Of a stretch of 64,000 bases of DNA, positions 55,880-64,000 are shown in pieces. The DNA comes from Acinetobacter sp. MB5. GTDB lineage: Bacteria > Pseudomonadota > Gammaproteobacteria > Pseudomonadales > Moraxellaceae. A program made the translations under genes and the position numbers. The notes below the pieces were generated by a model. The model did not search any database and was not told the origin of the DNA. It saw only the letters and a program-made list of their open reading frames with translations. Position 1 is the first letter of the stretch; every line of letters begins with the position of its first letter. The DNA lies in assembly GCF_003261585.1 (NCBI RefSeq), contig NZ_POVU01000005.1, positions 124,001 through 188,000 on the forward strand, given 5' to 3'.

Positions 55880-57264
55880 GGGTTTAACTCCTGCATTTGG
55901 ACTAATTTATTGTTTGATGTCAGGTCATGGTTTAAAAATCGCTGTAAAACATCTTCAAGATCACCTGCGGCTTTTTGTGCCGAAATTGTGGCATCGAGTG
56001 TATTGAGTTGACTGGTTTGATAAGCGATCAGCGCTTGGGTGTAACTCAAACGATCCAGATTTCCCACTTTAAAGGCTGTGGCTTGATGCTTGAGTTGTTG
56101 CTGTGCCGTGGTTCGAGATTGGATTGCCAACCGCATTGCTGCCTGACTGGATTGATAACCGAGTAAGGCTTGGGACAAGTCTCCCAAAATTTTGTCTTGC
56201 AGTGCCTCGGTACGTGCAGCCGCTTCTTTACGTTTGGCTTCAGCAACACGAATACCCCCCTGATTTCGGTCAAAAATCGGCAGTGAAACGCCTGCTAAAC
56301 CAAAGGCGATTTTATTGGTGCCCATGTCATAGGTATAACCTGGCCCAAGATGAATGTCTGGATATTGCTTGGCGACCTCCAGCTGGAGTACTGATTCACT
56401 GGCAGCATAGTCTGCCAGTGAAGACAGAAGGTCAGCCCGTTGCAAGATGGCTTGACGCTGAACAGATTTTGGAGGAATGACAGGGATTTGCTGAAACTCG
56501 CTTAAATCGAAGTGAATGCCTTTTAGAGCGGATACGGGTAAACCGATTGCTTTAGCTAGTGAGTTTAGGGCAGTTTGCTCACTGCTACGTGCTTCTAGCA
56601 ATTGACTTTGTGTTTGTGTATTTACCAATACCGCTTCATTAAATTCAGGTTGTGAAAATTGTCCCAACGCCAAGCGTTTACGGCTCATGTTTACAATCTG
56701 TTGTTGTGCCGATGTCTGATGTGACAATAAGCCCATACGCTCACGCGCTGCGTACAATTCAAGCAAGGCATCTCGCACATCGGCACTGACTTTCCATGCC
56801 TGATCGCGAATATTTAACCGTGCAGCTTCACTCACATGACTGGCTTGATTGATACGGTAGCCACGTTTATGTGCGGTTTCAATGGGGATATCTAAGGCAA
56901 ACCCTAAACTAAATCGGGAAATACCAGAACCCGATGTAGCCGCTTGAAATGGGAGTTGAAGCACAGGATTCGGTCTGGCTTTGGCAACGTCAATTTCGGC
57001 TTTGGAGCTTTCCCATTCTGCCCGAGATACATCTAGGCTAGGGTTATAATAAAATGCTGCCAGTGTCAGCATTTCACGGTTCCAATGCGCTACAGGCCAT
57101 GCAATGTCATGGCCCAACGCATGTTGTATATAGGCGTGGAGGTCTGGAGAATCCAGTGAGCGCTCTTCAAACTGCTGAACAAGTTGAGCGGGTGCAAGCG
57201 GCTGGGCATGATATGTCGTACAACCTGTCAGCACGACTAAAACACTGTAAATCAGTTTGCGCAT
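55876..57264 (-). CDS. Outer-membrane efflux lipoprotein, TolC/CzcC type
   Basis: A 462-residue outer-membrane channel of the TolC family. The signal peptide ends in lipobox VLTGC with C15 lipidated. Long helical repeats with Gln, Ala and Leu (about 90-210 and 300-430) are the typical tunnel helices; the sequence PNPVLQLPFQ marks the first beta-hairpin region. It is the first gene of the operon (channel, adaptor, permease); its stop overlaps the adaptor start as ATGA. It begins about 80 bases inside copy B of the bracketing repeat. Confidence 0.87.
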   Translation of the reverse strand: MRKLIYSVLVVLTGCTTYHAQPLAPAQLVQQFEERSLDSPDLHAYIQHALGHDIAWPVAHWNREMLTLAAFYYNPSLDVSRAEWESSKAEIDVAKARPNPVLQLPFQAATSGSGISRFSLGFALDIPIETAHKRGYRINQASHVSEAARLNIRDQAWKVSADVRDALLELYAARERMGLLSHQTSAQQQIVNMSRKRLALGQFSQPEFNEAVLVNTQTQSQLLEARSSEQTALNSLAKAIGLPVSALKGIHFDLSEFQQIPVIPPKSVQRQAILQRADLLSSLADYAASESVLQLEVAKQYPDIHLGPGYTYDMGTNKIAFGLAGVSLPIFDRNQGGIRVAEAKRKEAAARTEALQDKILGDLSQALLGYQSSQAAMRLAIQSRTTAQQQLKHQATAFKVGNLDRLSYTQALIAYQTSQLNTLDATISAQKAAGDLEDVLQRFLNHDLTSNNKLVQMQELNP

Positions 57265-57340
57265 GAACTTTCCTCATGAGTTGCCAAACATGAGATAGGG
57301 GACTTTTAAAATAATGTGCTCATTATCAATTTTATGCAAC

Positions 57341-57447
57341 TATTAGCCTTCTTTTATAAGTCCTTTTTATTTCTCTTACGCTGCATTAAATTGTATTTCA
57401 ATTTTGCTCAGGGAGAAAAATAAAGAGGGTTTAGGCCATTATGAATG
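57341..57447 (-). repeat. Dispersed structured element, copy B, right flank of the RND operon
   Basis: Inverted relative to copy A, with about 80-85 percent identity by eye across about 100 bases. TTTATTTCTC and GAGAAAAATAAA arms can pair around an A+T-rich centre. Its tail (TCTTTTATAAGTCCTTTTT, top strand) points toward the operon. The element lies about 80 bases ahead of the channel gene start and may contain or influence its promoter. Confidence 0.8.
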
Positions 57448-57536
57448 AAGTTTATTCATATTCTTGTGCAATAAGCGATCGGTCTGAAAATCTGCGTGTT
57501 TGCTCTTGAGTTGTTTTACTGTGAATATCTGCACGC

Positions 57537-58052
57537 CTATTTTTTTGGAGGATTGAGCAGAATGTTGGGAATTTTCCCGAGAAAGATGTCACGGGCAATA
57601 TCACCTTGCTGTTCAATGTTGTAATACTGAAATGGCTTATTATTTTTAAATGTGTATGCATAAGGATTATAGCGTTTAAAGCTCAGATAATACGCCGTTT
57701 GTAAAATAGCACCTGCGACTAAAACCGATCTGCCTTGCTGATATTGCAGAATATGGGTGAGTTCATGAATAAATACTCCCTGATATATTTCTGATTCTAG
57801 TGCATAGTCCAATGAATAATTTTCAGGATTCACAAAAATAGCGCCATTGGGTGCCATAAACATGCCAACGGGTTGCCACGGTAAAAACGGCGTGTTCAAG
57901 ATTCGGACTTTGTCATAATCAATCAGATCTGCAAAGACAGGTGTCGCAAGGGTAATTTCATTACGGGTCAAGGGGCGCACGTGTAATGACCAGATTTTAA
58001 AGAAATCCAGACAGAACAAGAAAAATTGATTTTGAATTCGATTTTTTAGCAT
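57537..58052 (-). CDS. HExxH protein resembling Vgr-related zinc-binding proteins
   Basis: A protein of about 171 residues, with a basic N-terminus and hydrophobic stretch (FFLFCLDFFKIWS) that could be a membrane anchor. The central part RPLTRNEITLATPVFADLIDY is followed by MAPNGAIFV and the metal-site motif HELTH with E and two H as expected for a gluzincin-type zinc protease or a degenerate binding fold; NIEQQGD downstream may supply a further ligand. The open frame extends upstream to a TTG at 58100; I choose the ATG at 58052, neither start having a Shine-Dalgarno. I recognise the pattern from Vgr-associated hypothetical proteins, but no VgrG or effector gene is adjacent. Confidence 0.6.
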   Translation of the reverse strand: MLKNRIQNQFFLFCLDFFKIWSLHVRPLTRNEITLATPVFADLIDYDKVRILNTPFLPWQPVGMFMAPNGAIFVNPENYSLDYALESEIYQGVFIHELTHILQYQQGRSVLVAGAILQTAYYLSFKRYNPYAYTFKNNKPFQYYNIEQQGDIARDIFLGKIPNILLNPPKK

Positions 58053-58364
58053 AAAGAGTATAAGTTTCAACGAAGTCTTCAAGAAACCTGACAGTGACAA
58101 TTCATTATTACGGCTTGATTAAGCCACATCATACCCGTTTCGTAAATATTGGTATGGCGAAGAGTTTTAGATCACTGGCTGTAATTAGCGAAAACCAAAA
58201 ATAAACAGGTTTAAATGATTTTTTTAAACCAGAATTAATTCAAGCGGTATATAAAGGTAGACCTATTCGAGTACTTAATTGATGCCGTTTGAAAATGTAT
58301 GACGGCAATGACTCGTTACGCTCAGAAATCACCGATCTTAGCGTAACTCTTTTGAAGAAATAAT

Positions 58365-59573
58365 ATGAACTTCCCATCTCAGATCTCCCCAAGAGCCAGT
58401 AACCAAGGCGTGAGCCAATGGTTTTTTCTGTCTATGCTGAGTGCCTTAATGGCATTTACCTCGCTGTCTACCGATATTTATTTACCTGCCATGCCTGCAA
58501 TGGCAAAACAGCTACATGGCAATGTCGAATTGACCATTACAGGTTTTCTGGTTGGTTTTGCCTTGGCTCAACTGGTTTGGGGGCCGATTAGTGACCGTAT
58601 TGGACGCCGTATTCCTTTATTTATCGGAATGGGCTTATTTATTATTGGTTCACTGGGCTGTGCTTACTCAAATACTATTGAGCAGATTGTATTCTGGCGT
58701 GTTTTTCAAGCATTTGGAGCTTGTACAGGGCCGATGCTGGCACGAGCCATGATTCGGGATTTATATGCGCGCTCACAAGCGGCACATATGTTGTCGACCT
58801 TAACCATTATTATGGCGATTGCACCAATTGCAGGGCCAATCATTGGTGGACAACTGATTCGCATCAGTACATGGCACAGTATCTTTTTCCTGTTGGCAGC
58901 TTTGGGGCTTGCCATGTTTGCCGCGTTATTCTTTTTGCCAGAAACGCATACTCAAGAAAAGCGTACCGTGATGTCATTGCCTATGGTTTTTTCGACATAT
59001 AAGTCGCTGCTTGGGAACTGGCAGTTTATGCGTTACACCCTGTGCGTGACTTTTTTCTATATTGCCGTGTATGCATTTATTGTGGGATCGCCATTTGTTT
59101 ATATTTCCTATTATGGCGTGCCTGCTCAGCACTATGGCTGGTTGTTTGCTTGCAATATTTTCGGTGTAGTGGGAATCAGCTTCATTAACCGAAAAATGGT
59201 GAAGCGTTATAGTCTTGAGCTTTTATTAAAAGTGACGACCTGTATCGCAATGCTGTCCTTGTTGATCTTGTGCGCTTTACATCTGGCGCATATTGGCAGT
59301 TTGTATAGCCTAGTCTTCATGGTTTTTCTGTTTTTCTCCATGAATGGAATTATCGCGGCCAGTTCCACAGCCGCCGCACTGGATGGAGTTCCTCATGTAG
59401 CTGGATCTGCGGCTGCGTTGATTGGATCATTACAGTACGGTAGCGGGATTGTTTCATCATTGCTATTGGCCTATTTTTCAACAGGTACACCAACAGCCAT
59501 GCTCAGCATCATGACTATTTTTACTGTACTGAGCGCTGTGGTTTTACATCTGGGTCGATCCAAACATTCATAA
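58365..59573 (+). CDS. MFS multidrug efflux transporter, Bcr/CflA type
   Basis: A 402-residue, twelve-helix major facilitator. The loop motif GPISDRIGRRIPLFIGM (about 73-89) and the helix-5 pattern PIAGPIIGGQL match drug:proton antiporters of the Bcr/CflA group. It ends with a six-base overlap, tail to tail, with the AraC gene. AAGAAATA precedes the ATG. The substrate, for example bicyclomycin, chloramphenicol or another drug, is not inferable. It is a single-gene unit by appearance. Confidence 0.85.
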   Translation: MNFPSQISPRASNQGVSQWFFLSMLSALMAFTSLSTDIYLPAMPAMAKQLHGNVELTITGFLVGFALAQLVWGPISDRIGRRIPLFIGMGLFIIGSLGCAYSNTIEQIVFWRVFQAFGACTGPMLARAMIRDLYARSQAAHMLSTLTIIMAIAPIAGPIIGGQLIRISTWHSIFFLLAALGLAMFAALFFLPETHTQEKRTVMSLPMVFSTYKSLLGNWQFMRYTLCVTFFYIAVYAFIVGSPFVYISYYGVPAQHYGWLFACNIFGVVGISFINRKMVKRYSLELLLKVTTCIAMLSLLILCALHLAHIGSLYSLVFMVFLFFSMNGIIAASSTAAALDGVPHVAGSAAALIGSLQYGSGIVSSLLLAYFSTGTPTAMLSIMTIFTVLSAVVLHLGRSKHS

Positions 59574-60461
59574 GGATAAATGCTTTATATCTTCCGATGG
59601 GGAGGCACCAAAGAAGCGTTTATATTCTCGGGAAAATTGAGACAGGCTTTCATAGCCCACCTGTAGACTGGCCGAAGAAATGTCTCGATTTTCAGTCATT
59701 AGCAAGCGCCGTGCTTCGGTCAGGCGTAAGCTTTTCTGGTACTGTAATGGACTCATATTGGTAATGTCCCGAAAATGTTGATGAAAACTCGAGATGCTCA
59801 TGCTCATATGCTTGGCTAAATCCTCAATGCGTAATGGCTGATTAAACTGCTGTTTAATCCAGTCTATCGCACGAATAATCCGATGACCTGTCGTGCCCAT
59901 CGTCACGATGTGTTTAAGACGTTCGCCTTGGGGACTCATCAGCAGTCGGTAAAAAATCTCTTTAATAATCAGGGGTGCCAAAATCGGTAAATCATCTGGC
60001 GTTTCAAGCAAGTCCAGTAAACGAATAAAGGCATGAGTCATTTCAGGCGTAAGCTTACCAACCGCAATGCCTTTACGGTCACGATTTGAAGGCTGAAAGG
60101 TCATCTGAGCTTCCAGCATGATTTGCGCCAGTAAATGCGGGTCAAGTTTGAGTAAGACCCCTAAATAGGGGTGTTCGGAAGACGCTTGGGTAATTTGCGC
60201 AATGACAGGAAAGTCCACCGCAGTAAACAGAAAATGCTGTGCATCATAGGTATAGACTTCCTGACCCAGCATGACCTGTTTTTGTCCTTGAGCAATCAGG
60301 CACAGGCTGGCATCCATCACATAACTGGTCGGATCGGTCGGTTGTTCCCAGCGACTTAAACTTAAGCCTGCAATCGGGGTTTTCAGTTGATGCTGTCCTT
60401 GCATCAGTTTGGTGATGCGCTGAGACAAAATTTCATTTAAATCGCTTTCCGATTGGGTCAT
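59568..60461 (-). CDS. AraC-family regulator with AraC_N domain
   Basis: A 297-residue regulator. The N-terminal half (about 30-180, MDASLCLIAQGQKQVMLG pattern) is the AraC_N ligand domain, and the C-terminal half has the double helix-turn-helix (about 195-290, IEDLAKHMSMSISSFHQHFR and SSASLQVGYESLSQFSREYKRFFG). In many proteobacteria this type of regulator controls an adjacent alcohol dehydrogenase or oxidoreductase. Here cupin and alcohol dehydrogenase genes lie divergent, 190 bases away, fitting that role. Confidence 0.86.
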   Translation of the reverse strand: MTQSESDLNEILSQRITKLMQGQHQLKTPIAGLSLSRWEQPTDPTSYVMDASLCLIAQGQKQVMLGQEVYTYDAQHFLFTAVDFPVIAQITQASSEHPYLGVLLKLDPHLLAQIMLEAQMTFQPSNRDRKGIAVGKLTPEMTHAFIRLLDLLETPDDLPILAPLIIKEIFYRLLMSPQGERLKHIVTMGTTGHRIIRAIDWIKQQFNQPLRIEDLAKHMSMSISSFHQHFRDITNMSPLQYQKSLRLTEARRLLMTENRDISSASLQVGYESLSQFSREYKRFFGASPSEDIKHLSL

Positions 60462-60651
60462 TGCGAAGACCTTTTATACCTGTACTTTGTCTAAACATAG
60501 TTGGAAATGGCACAGAAACCTAGGGGTGACAATATTTTTTTGGAGGATTAGGCAAATCTGCAAGAGGAATGGAACAACCGATTTTGGTCTAAATTCCTAT
60601 ACTGATTCTACGGTTCTGATGATAGACCGCTTTATGAAGAGGTAAGTCACA

Positions 60652-61056
60652 ATGCAAGTGTTTAAAAATGCCCAGCATCAGTCTCAACAAGGCCCAGCAG
60701 ACTGGTTTAGTGGAGTGGTTCATATTGACAGTCTGTTTGCTCAGCAAGAACCTGGTGCTGTCAGTGGCGGGCGTGTGACCTTTCAGCCTCAGGCACGCAC
60801 AGCTTGGCACACGCATCCTCTAGGTCAGATTTTATTGGTTACTGCGGGTATGGGGTATGTCCAAAAATGGGGAGAACCGCGCCAAATGATTCAGCCAGGC
60901 GATATTGTGGTGATTGCACCCAATGAAAAACACTGGCACGGCGCATCGGAACAGCAATTTATGACCCATATTGCCTTACAGGAAGCAGAACACGGTCAGG
61001 TCGTGACTTGGCTGGAACATGTTTTAGATGAACAATATTTAACGTCTGGAGAATAA
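60652..61056 (+). CDS. Cupin-domain protein
   Basis: A 134-residue small beta-barrel protein. Cupin motif 1 is TAWHTHPLGQ with H53 and H55, and motif 2 is NEKHWHG with H94 and H96; a carboxylate ligand may be E75. This is the single-domain cupin type often found with an alcohol dehydrogenase or a carboxymuconolactone decarboxylase. Enzyme activity is not shown. AGAGG lies eight to nine bases before the ATG. It abuts the dehydrogenase with one base between them. Confidence 0.82.
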   Translation: MQVFKNAQHQSQQGPADWFSGVVHIDSLFAQQEPGAVSGGRVTFQPQARTAWHTHPLGQILLVTAGMGYVQKWGEPRQMIQPGDIVVIAPNEKHWHGASEQQFMTHIALQEAEHGQVVTWLEHVLDEQYLTSGE

Positions 61057-61057
61057 G

Positions 61058-62119
61058 ATGAGTATTAAAGTCTTAGGTTATGCAGCCCAATCGGCAACAA
61101 GTCCTTTAGCTCCGTTTACCTTTGAACGCCGTAATCCGCGTGAAGATGATGTCACCATTCAGATTGAGTATTGTGGGGTTTGCCACTCCGATTTACATCA
61201 GGCACGTAATGACTGGGGTTTTAGCCGTTATCCGATTGTTCCAGGACATGAAATTGTCGGTCGGGTGACTTCCATTGGCACTAAAGTGACGAAATATAAA
61301 GTCGGTGATTTGGTTGGGATTGGCTGTTTAGTCGATTCTTGCCGTCACTGTTCAGCGTGTGACAATGGTCTAGAACAGTACTGTGAAAATGGAAGTGTAC
61401 AAACCTATGGCGGTGAAGATTTACATGACCACCGTATAACTTATGGTGGTTATTCACAAACCATGATCTGTTCTGAAGATTTTGTGCTGAAAGTACCTGA
61501 AAACCTAGATACCAAAGCCGTTGCGCCGTTGTTATGTGCAGGAATTACCACATGGTCACCACTACGTCATTGGAACGTGGGTCAGGGAACTAAAGTTGCC
61601 GTGGTCGGTCTAGGCGGTTTAGGTCATATGGCGATTAAACTGGCTCATGCACTCGGTGCAGAAGTCACGCTATTTACCCGTTCAGCCAGTAAGGAACAGG
61701 ATGCCAAACAATTAGGTGCAGATCATGTGGTGCTCTCGACAGATGAAGCGCAAATGCAAGCGGCTGCGAATCAGTTTGACCTGATTATTGATACCGTTCC
61801 ATATGAACACGATCTCAATCCGTATGTGCCAACCTTGGCACTAAATGGAACATTAGTACTCGTTGGATACTTGGGCGAAATCAAACCGCATACTGTACCG
61901 ATGATTATGGGTCGCCGTTCAGTGGCAGGCTCAGTGATTGGCGGTATTCAAGAGACTCAGGAGCTTTTGGACTTTTGTGGTGAGCATAACATTACTGCTG
62001 ATGTAGAAATGATTGAAATGCAAACCATCAATGACGCCTTTGAACGTATGCTGAAAAGTGATGTGAAATACCGTTTCGTGATTGATATGCAGTCTTTTCA
62101 TGAAAATTCGGCAGCATAA
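61058..62119 (+). CDS. Zinc-dependent NAD(P) alcohol dehydrogenase (YahK-like)
   Basis: A 353-residue medium-chain dehydrogenase. Catalytic zinc ligands are C42, H64 and E65 plus a third cysteine in LLCAGITTW; the structural zinc site is C95, C98, C101 and C109. The Rossmann motif GLGGLGHMA is near residue 185. This cinnamyl alcohol/YahK branch reduces broad-range aldehydes with NADPH. It is cotranscribed with the cupin, divergent from the AraC gene, suggesting an aldehyde or electrophile response unit. Confidence 0.88.
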   Translation: MSIKVLGYAAQSATSPLAPFTFERRNPREDDVTIQIEYCGVCHSDLHQARNDWGFSRYPIVPGHEIVGRVTSIGTKVTKYKVGDLVGIGCLVDSCRHCSACDNGLEQYCENGSVQTYGGEDLHDHRITYGGYSQTMICSEDFVLKVPENLDTKAVAPLLCAGITTWSPLRHWNVGQGTKVAVVGLGGLGHMAIKLAHALGAEVTLFTRSASKEQDAKQLGADHVVLSTDEAQMQAAANQFDLIIDTVPYEHDLNPYVPTLALNGTLVLVGYLGEIKPHTVPMIMGRRSVAGSVIGGIQETQELLDFCGEHNITADVEMIEMQTINDAFERMLKSDVKYRFVIDMQSFHENSAA

Positions 62120-62146
62120 ACATTCCAAATAAATCATTCTAAACAG

Positions 62147-62175
62147 ACAAGCCAGATGAATGCCATCTGGCTTGT
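62147..62175. terminator. Hairpin between the alcohol dehydrogenase and SDR genes
   Basis: ACAAGCCAGAT and ATCTGGCTTGT form a perfect 11-base stem around a seven-base loop. It is between convergent genes; the T tract is weak. Confidence 0.7.
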
Positions 62176-62221
62176 TGTGTTATGGCGAGTATTTTACTCA
62201 TCTCAGCTTTAGCAAATGATC

Positions 62222-63067
62222 TTAGGAAAGCTGATATTTCTTGATAATCTTATCGAGTTTCTTATCAATCTGCCCCCGATACAGATTCGGTAAGACACGT
62301 GAGATTTTGGCCAGAATCCGTGCCTGTGTACTTGGAATAATCATAAATTCAGAAGAATGAATCCCTGCGTAAATATCTTTACAGGCTTGATCAACTGTCA
62401 GACTTCCACCCAATTGCTTTAATTCTGCGGTAATTTTAGAGCCAAGTTTACGTTCTTCAGTGACCAGTGGCGTTTCTACTTCAGGAGGGCAGACCACGGC
62501 CACATTGATTTTCTTGCTGCGTAACTCCATACGAAGAACTTCTGCTAAACCCACCACGCCAAATTTTGACGAACAATACCCTGTATAACCATAACAACCC
62601 ACCAGTCCTGCGGCAGAGGCAATAAACACAAGCTTTGGTGTTTTGCTTTGTGCAGTTGCCTGATAAAGGAATGGTAATGCTGCATGTGCGACATTACGAC
62701 TGCCCACCAGATTAATGTTGATCTGACGCTGAAACTCATCCGACGTCATGTCATCAAAAGACTTGGCAATACTGATACCTGCGGAGTTAATCAGGAGATC
62801 AGGTACGCCAAATTCTGTCGCAGCCTGATTGAATGCGGCCTCTAACGAGGTTTCGTTTTGAACGTCAATTTGGAAACCACGGACATACGGCGAAATTTGC
62901 TGTAATTGCGATACCGCTTCTTCAATGCCTGCGTGAGCAAAAATACAGACCTGATAACGATCTTTAAGTAAACGCTTGGTCAGTTCAAAGCCAATGCCAC
63001 TACTGCCACCTGTGACCCAAGCTGTTTTGGTGTGTGCTGAAATTTGTTGTTTCATATCAATATCCAT
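62222..63067 (-). CDS. Short-chain dehydrogenase/reductase
   Basis: A 281-residue NAD(P)-dependent oxidoreductase. The nucleotide motif TGGSSGIG (about 19-26), NSAG (about 92-95), and catalytic serine, tyrosine and lysine (SAAGLVG, YTGYCSSKFG) are present. Long lysine-rich C-terminus with helix LAKISRVLPNLY is typical of SDRs acting on lipids or sterols. The ATG at 63055 with GGA upstream is an alternative start. It lies 13 bases after the acyl-CoA ligase gene, so the two are an operon, possibly for fatty acid or alcohol metabolism. Confidence 0.85.
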   Translation of the reverse strand: MDIDMKQQISAHTKTAWVTGGSSGIGFELTKRLLKDRYQVCIFAHAGIEEAVSQLQQISPYVRGFQIDVQNETSLEAAFNQAATEFGVPDLLINSAGISIAKSFDDMTSDEFQRQININLVGSRNVAHAALPFLYQATAQSKTPKLVFIASAAGLVGCYGYTGYCSSKFGVVGLAEVLRMELRSKKINVAVVCPPEVETPLVTEERKLGSKITAELKQLGGSLTVDQACKDIYAGIHSSEFMIIPSTQARILAKISRVLPNLYRGQIDKKLDKIIKKYQLS

Positions 63068-63080
63068 TTGATGATGCTAT

Positions 63081-64000
63081 TTAAATCGCTGCGTTACTCA
63101 GCAGGACGTCATTAAATTTTTTACGAAGTTCGGCTTTCACAATTTTCCCTGCGCCATTCATAGGCAGAGCATCGACAAACAGCACCGCGTCAGGAATTTG
63201 CCAGCGTGCAATTTTGTTTTCAAAGTAAGCACGAACATGGTCTTCATTCAGGTGTGAGTTTTCTTCTTTGACCACAATCAGAATTGGACGTTCGCCCCAT
63301 TTCGGATGGTGTGCTGCAATTGCCGCCGCCATTTTGATTTCAGGGTGTCCCACCGCGATATTTTCAATCTCTACCGAAGAAATCCATTCTCCACCTGACT
63401 TGATCAGGTCTTTGGCACGATCACAAATGGTCATGTAACCATCGGCATCAATGGTTGCAATATCACCTGTATCGAACCAGCCATCGTCAGTCAGAGCGCT
63501 GTTTTCCTGATTGAAATAGCGTTCGATAATCCACGCGCCACGAACCTGAAGGTTGCCCTGAGTGTGACCATCGTGCAGTAAGGGTGCATTGTGGTTGTCT
63601 GCATCCACAATGCGAAGATCGACACCAAAAGGTGGACGACCTTGGGTTAGGCGGAGTTTTTCGAATTCTTCAGCATTTAAACTGTGATGTTTAGCTTTAG
63701 ACTGGTTCACTGTCCCGACAGGGCTGGTTTCGGTCATTCCCCAAGCATGAATGGTGTCGCAGTGGTAAGTGTTTTTAAATTCACGGATGATGGATGGAGG
63801 ACATGCCGCACCGCCCACGACATTGCGCTTCATGCTGGCTAAGGTCGAGCCGCGTTTTTTTGCTGCTGTGAGCAAACCTTGCCAAATGGTTGGAACACCC
63901 AAAGCAACGGTGACTTGGCAACCATCAATCAGGTCAATTAGGCTGTCGCCGTCCAGATTTGGGCCAGGTAAGACAAAACTGGCACCCACCATCGCTGCGG
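63081..64000 (-). CDS. AMP-dependent acyl-CoA ligase, C-terminal part (truncated by window edge)
   Basis: The last 306 or so residues of an adenylate-forming ligase, open to the right edge of the window. Conserved motifs are GMTETSPVG, the A8 loop region DGWFDTGDIATIDADGYMTICDRAKDLIKSGGEW (the segment is at about 63367-63470 on the coding strand), and the last catalytic lysine in NGAGKIVKAELR. It probably activates a fatty acid or aromatic acid to its CoA thioester. The N-terminus and start lie outside. It is transcribed with the SDR gene. Confidence 0.88.
   Translation of the reverse strand, partial: AAMVGASFVLPGPNLDGDSLIDLIDGCQVTVALGVPTIWQGLLTAAKKRGSTLASMKRNVVGGAACPPSIIREFKNTYHCDTIHAWGMTETSPVGTVNQSKAKHHSLNAEEFEKLRLTQGRPPFGVDLRIVDADNHNAPLLHDGHTQGNLQVRGAWIIERYFNQENSALTDDGWFDTGDIATIDADGYMTICDRAKDLIKSGGEWISSVEIENIAVGHPEIKMAAAIAAHHPKWGERPILIVVKEENSHLNEDHVRAYFENKIARWQIPDAVLFVDALPMNGAGKIVKAELRKKFNDVLLSNAAI

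Noticed and set aside
51635..57264. Naming the RND operon czcCBA or cusCBA
   Set aside because: The helix-4 motif and loops do not fix metal versus drug specificity, and no metal regulator is adjacent.
63992..64000. Methionine near the right edge as start of the acyl-CoA ligase
   Set aside because: The frame is open to the edge, and the ligase family needs about 200 more N-terminal residues, so this Met is internal.
1..64000. CRISPR arrays, tRNA genes, insertion sequences or prophage
   Set aside because: No regularly spaced repeats, cloverleaf-like segments, transposase frames or phage genes were seen on reading; a software scan would be needed to exclude short or degenerate ones.

Overview
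The window reads as chromosomal DNA of a gammaproteobacterium of the Moraxellaceae, most probably an Acinetobacter. This rests on the low G+C of the housekeeping genes (a hand-counted sample, 12061-12120, has 21 G+C of 60), the family membership and neighbourhoods of the core genes (cysD-cysN, ubiC-ubiA, lpxH-ppiB-glnS, glnD-dapC, purT, gcvH), and short hairpin repeats between genes. It is recognition by reading, not by a database search. I found no rRNA, tRNA, insertion sequence, CRISPR array or phage gene.

Layout. 1-1645: tail of a polar amino acid ABC importer operon. 1878-4614: small accessory genes (drug/metabolite transporter, nitroreductase). 5055-7718: cysD and cysN for sulfate activation, separated by a double-hairpin repeat. 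7821-13359: ubiquinone entry (ubiC, ubiA), glutaredoxin 2, lipid A (lpxH), a peptidyl-prolyl isomerase and glnS. 13915-19324: an Lrp-type regulator, ketopantoate reductase, aspartase with a divergent LysR regulator, and a DapC-type aminotransferase. 19342-25710: glnD, purT, azlCD and small envelope proteins. 25964-35657: BrnQ, Map, a hydrolase, GcvH, an ABC exporter, an MscS channel, a DUF2058 protein, a DUF1275 protein and SstT. 35895-40467: an ArsR regulator and a three-gene envelope cluster resembling peptidoglycan O-acetylation (PatA, PatB, Ape1).

The accessory part starts at about 41600. A LysR gene (42077-42979) is divergent from eight co-directional genes (43138-51359): extradiol dioxygenase, fumarylacetoacetase-family hydrolase, FAD hydroxylase, amidohydrolase, alpha/beta hydrolase, outer-membrane channel, HbpS/GlcG-type protein and MFS transporter. 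Together they look like a self-contained aromatic meta-cleavage route whose substrate I cannot name. A tripartite RND efflux operon (51635-57264), richer in G+C in the sample counted, follows. It is bracketed by two inverted copies of an element of about 100 bp, and a third copy lies at about 18021-18103. The right end carries a small HExxH protein, a Bcr-type MFS pump, an AraC regulator, a cupin-alcohol dehydrogenase pair, and an SDR with a truncated acyl-CoA ligase gene.

The items most worth a second look are the meta-cleavage cluster, the RND module with its bracketing repeats, the apparent vestige of an APS kinase domain at the C-terminus of CysN, the Pat/Ape-like trio, and the HExxH protein.
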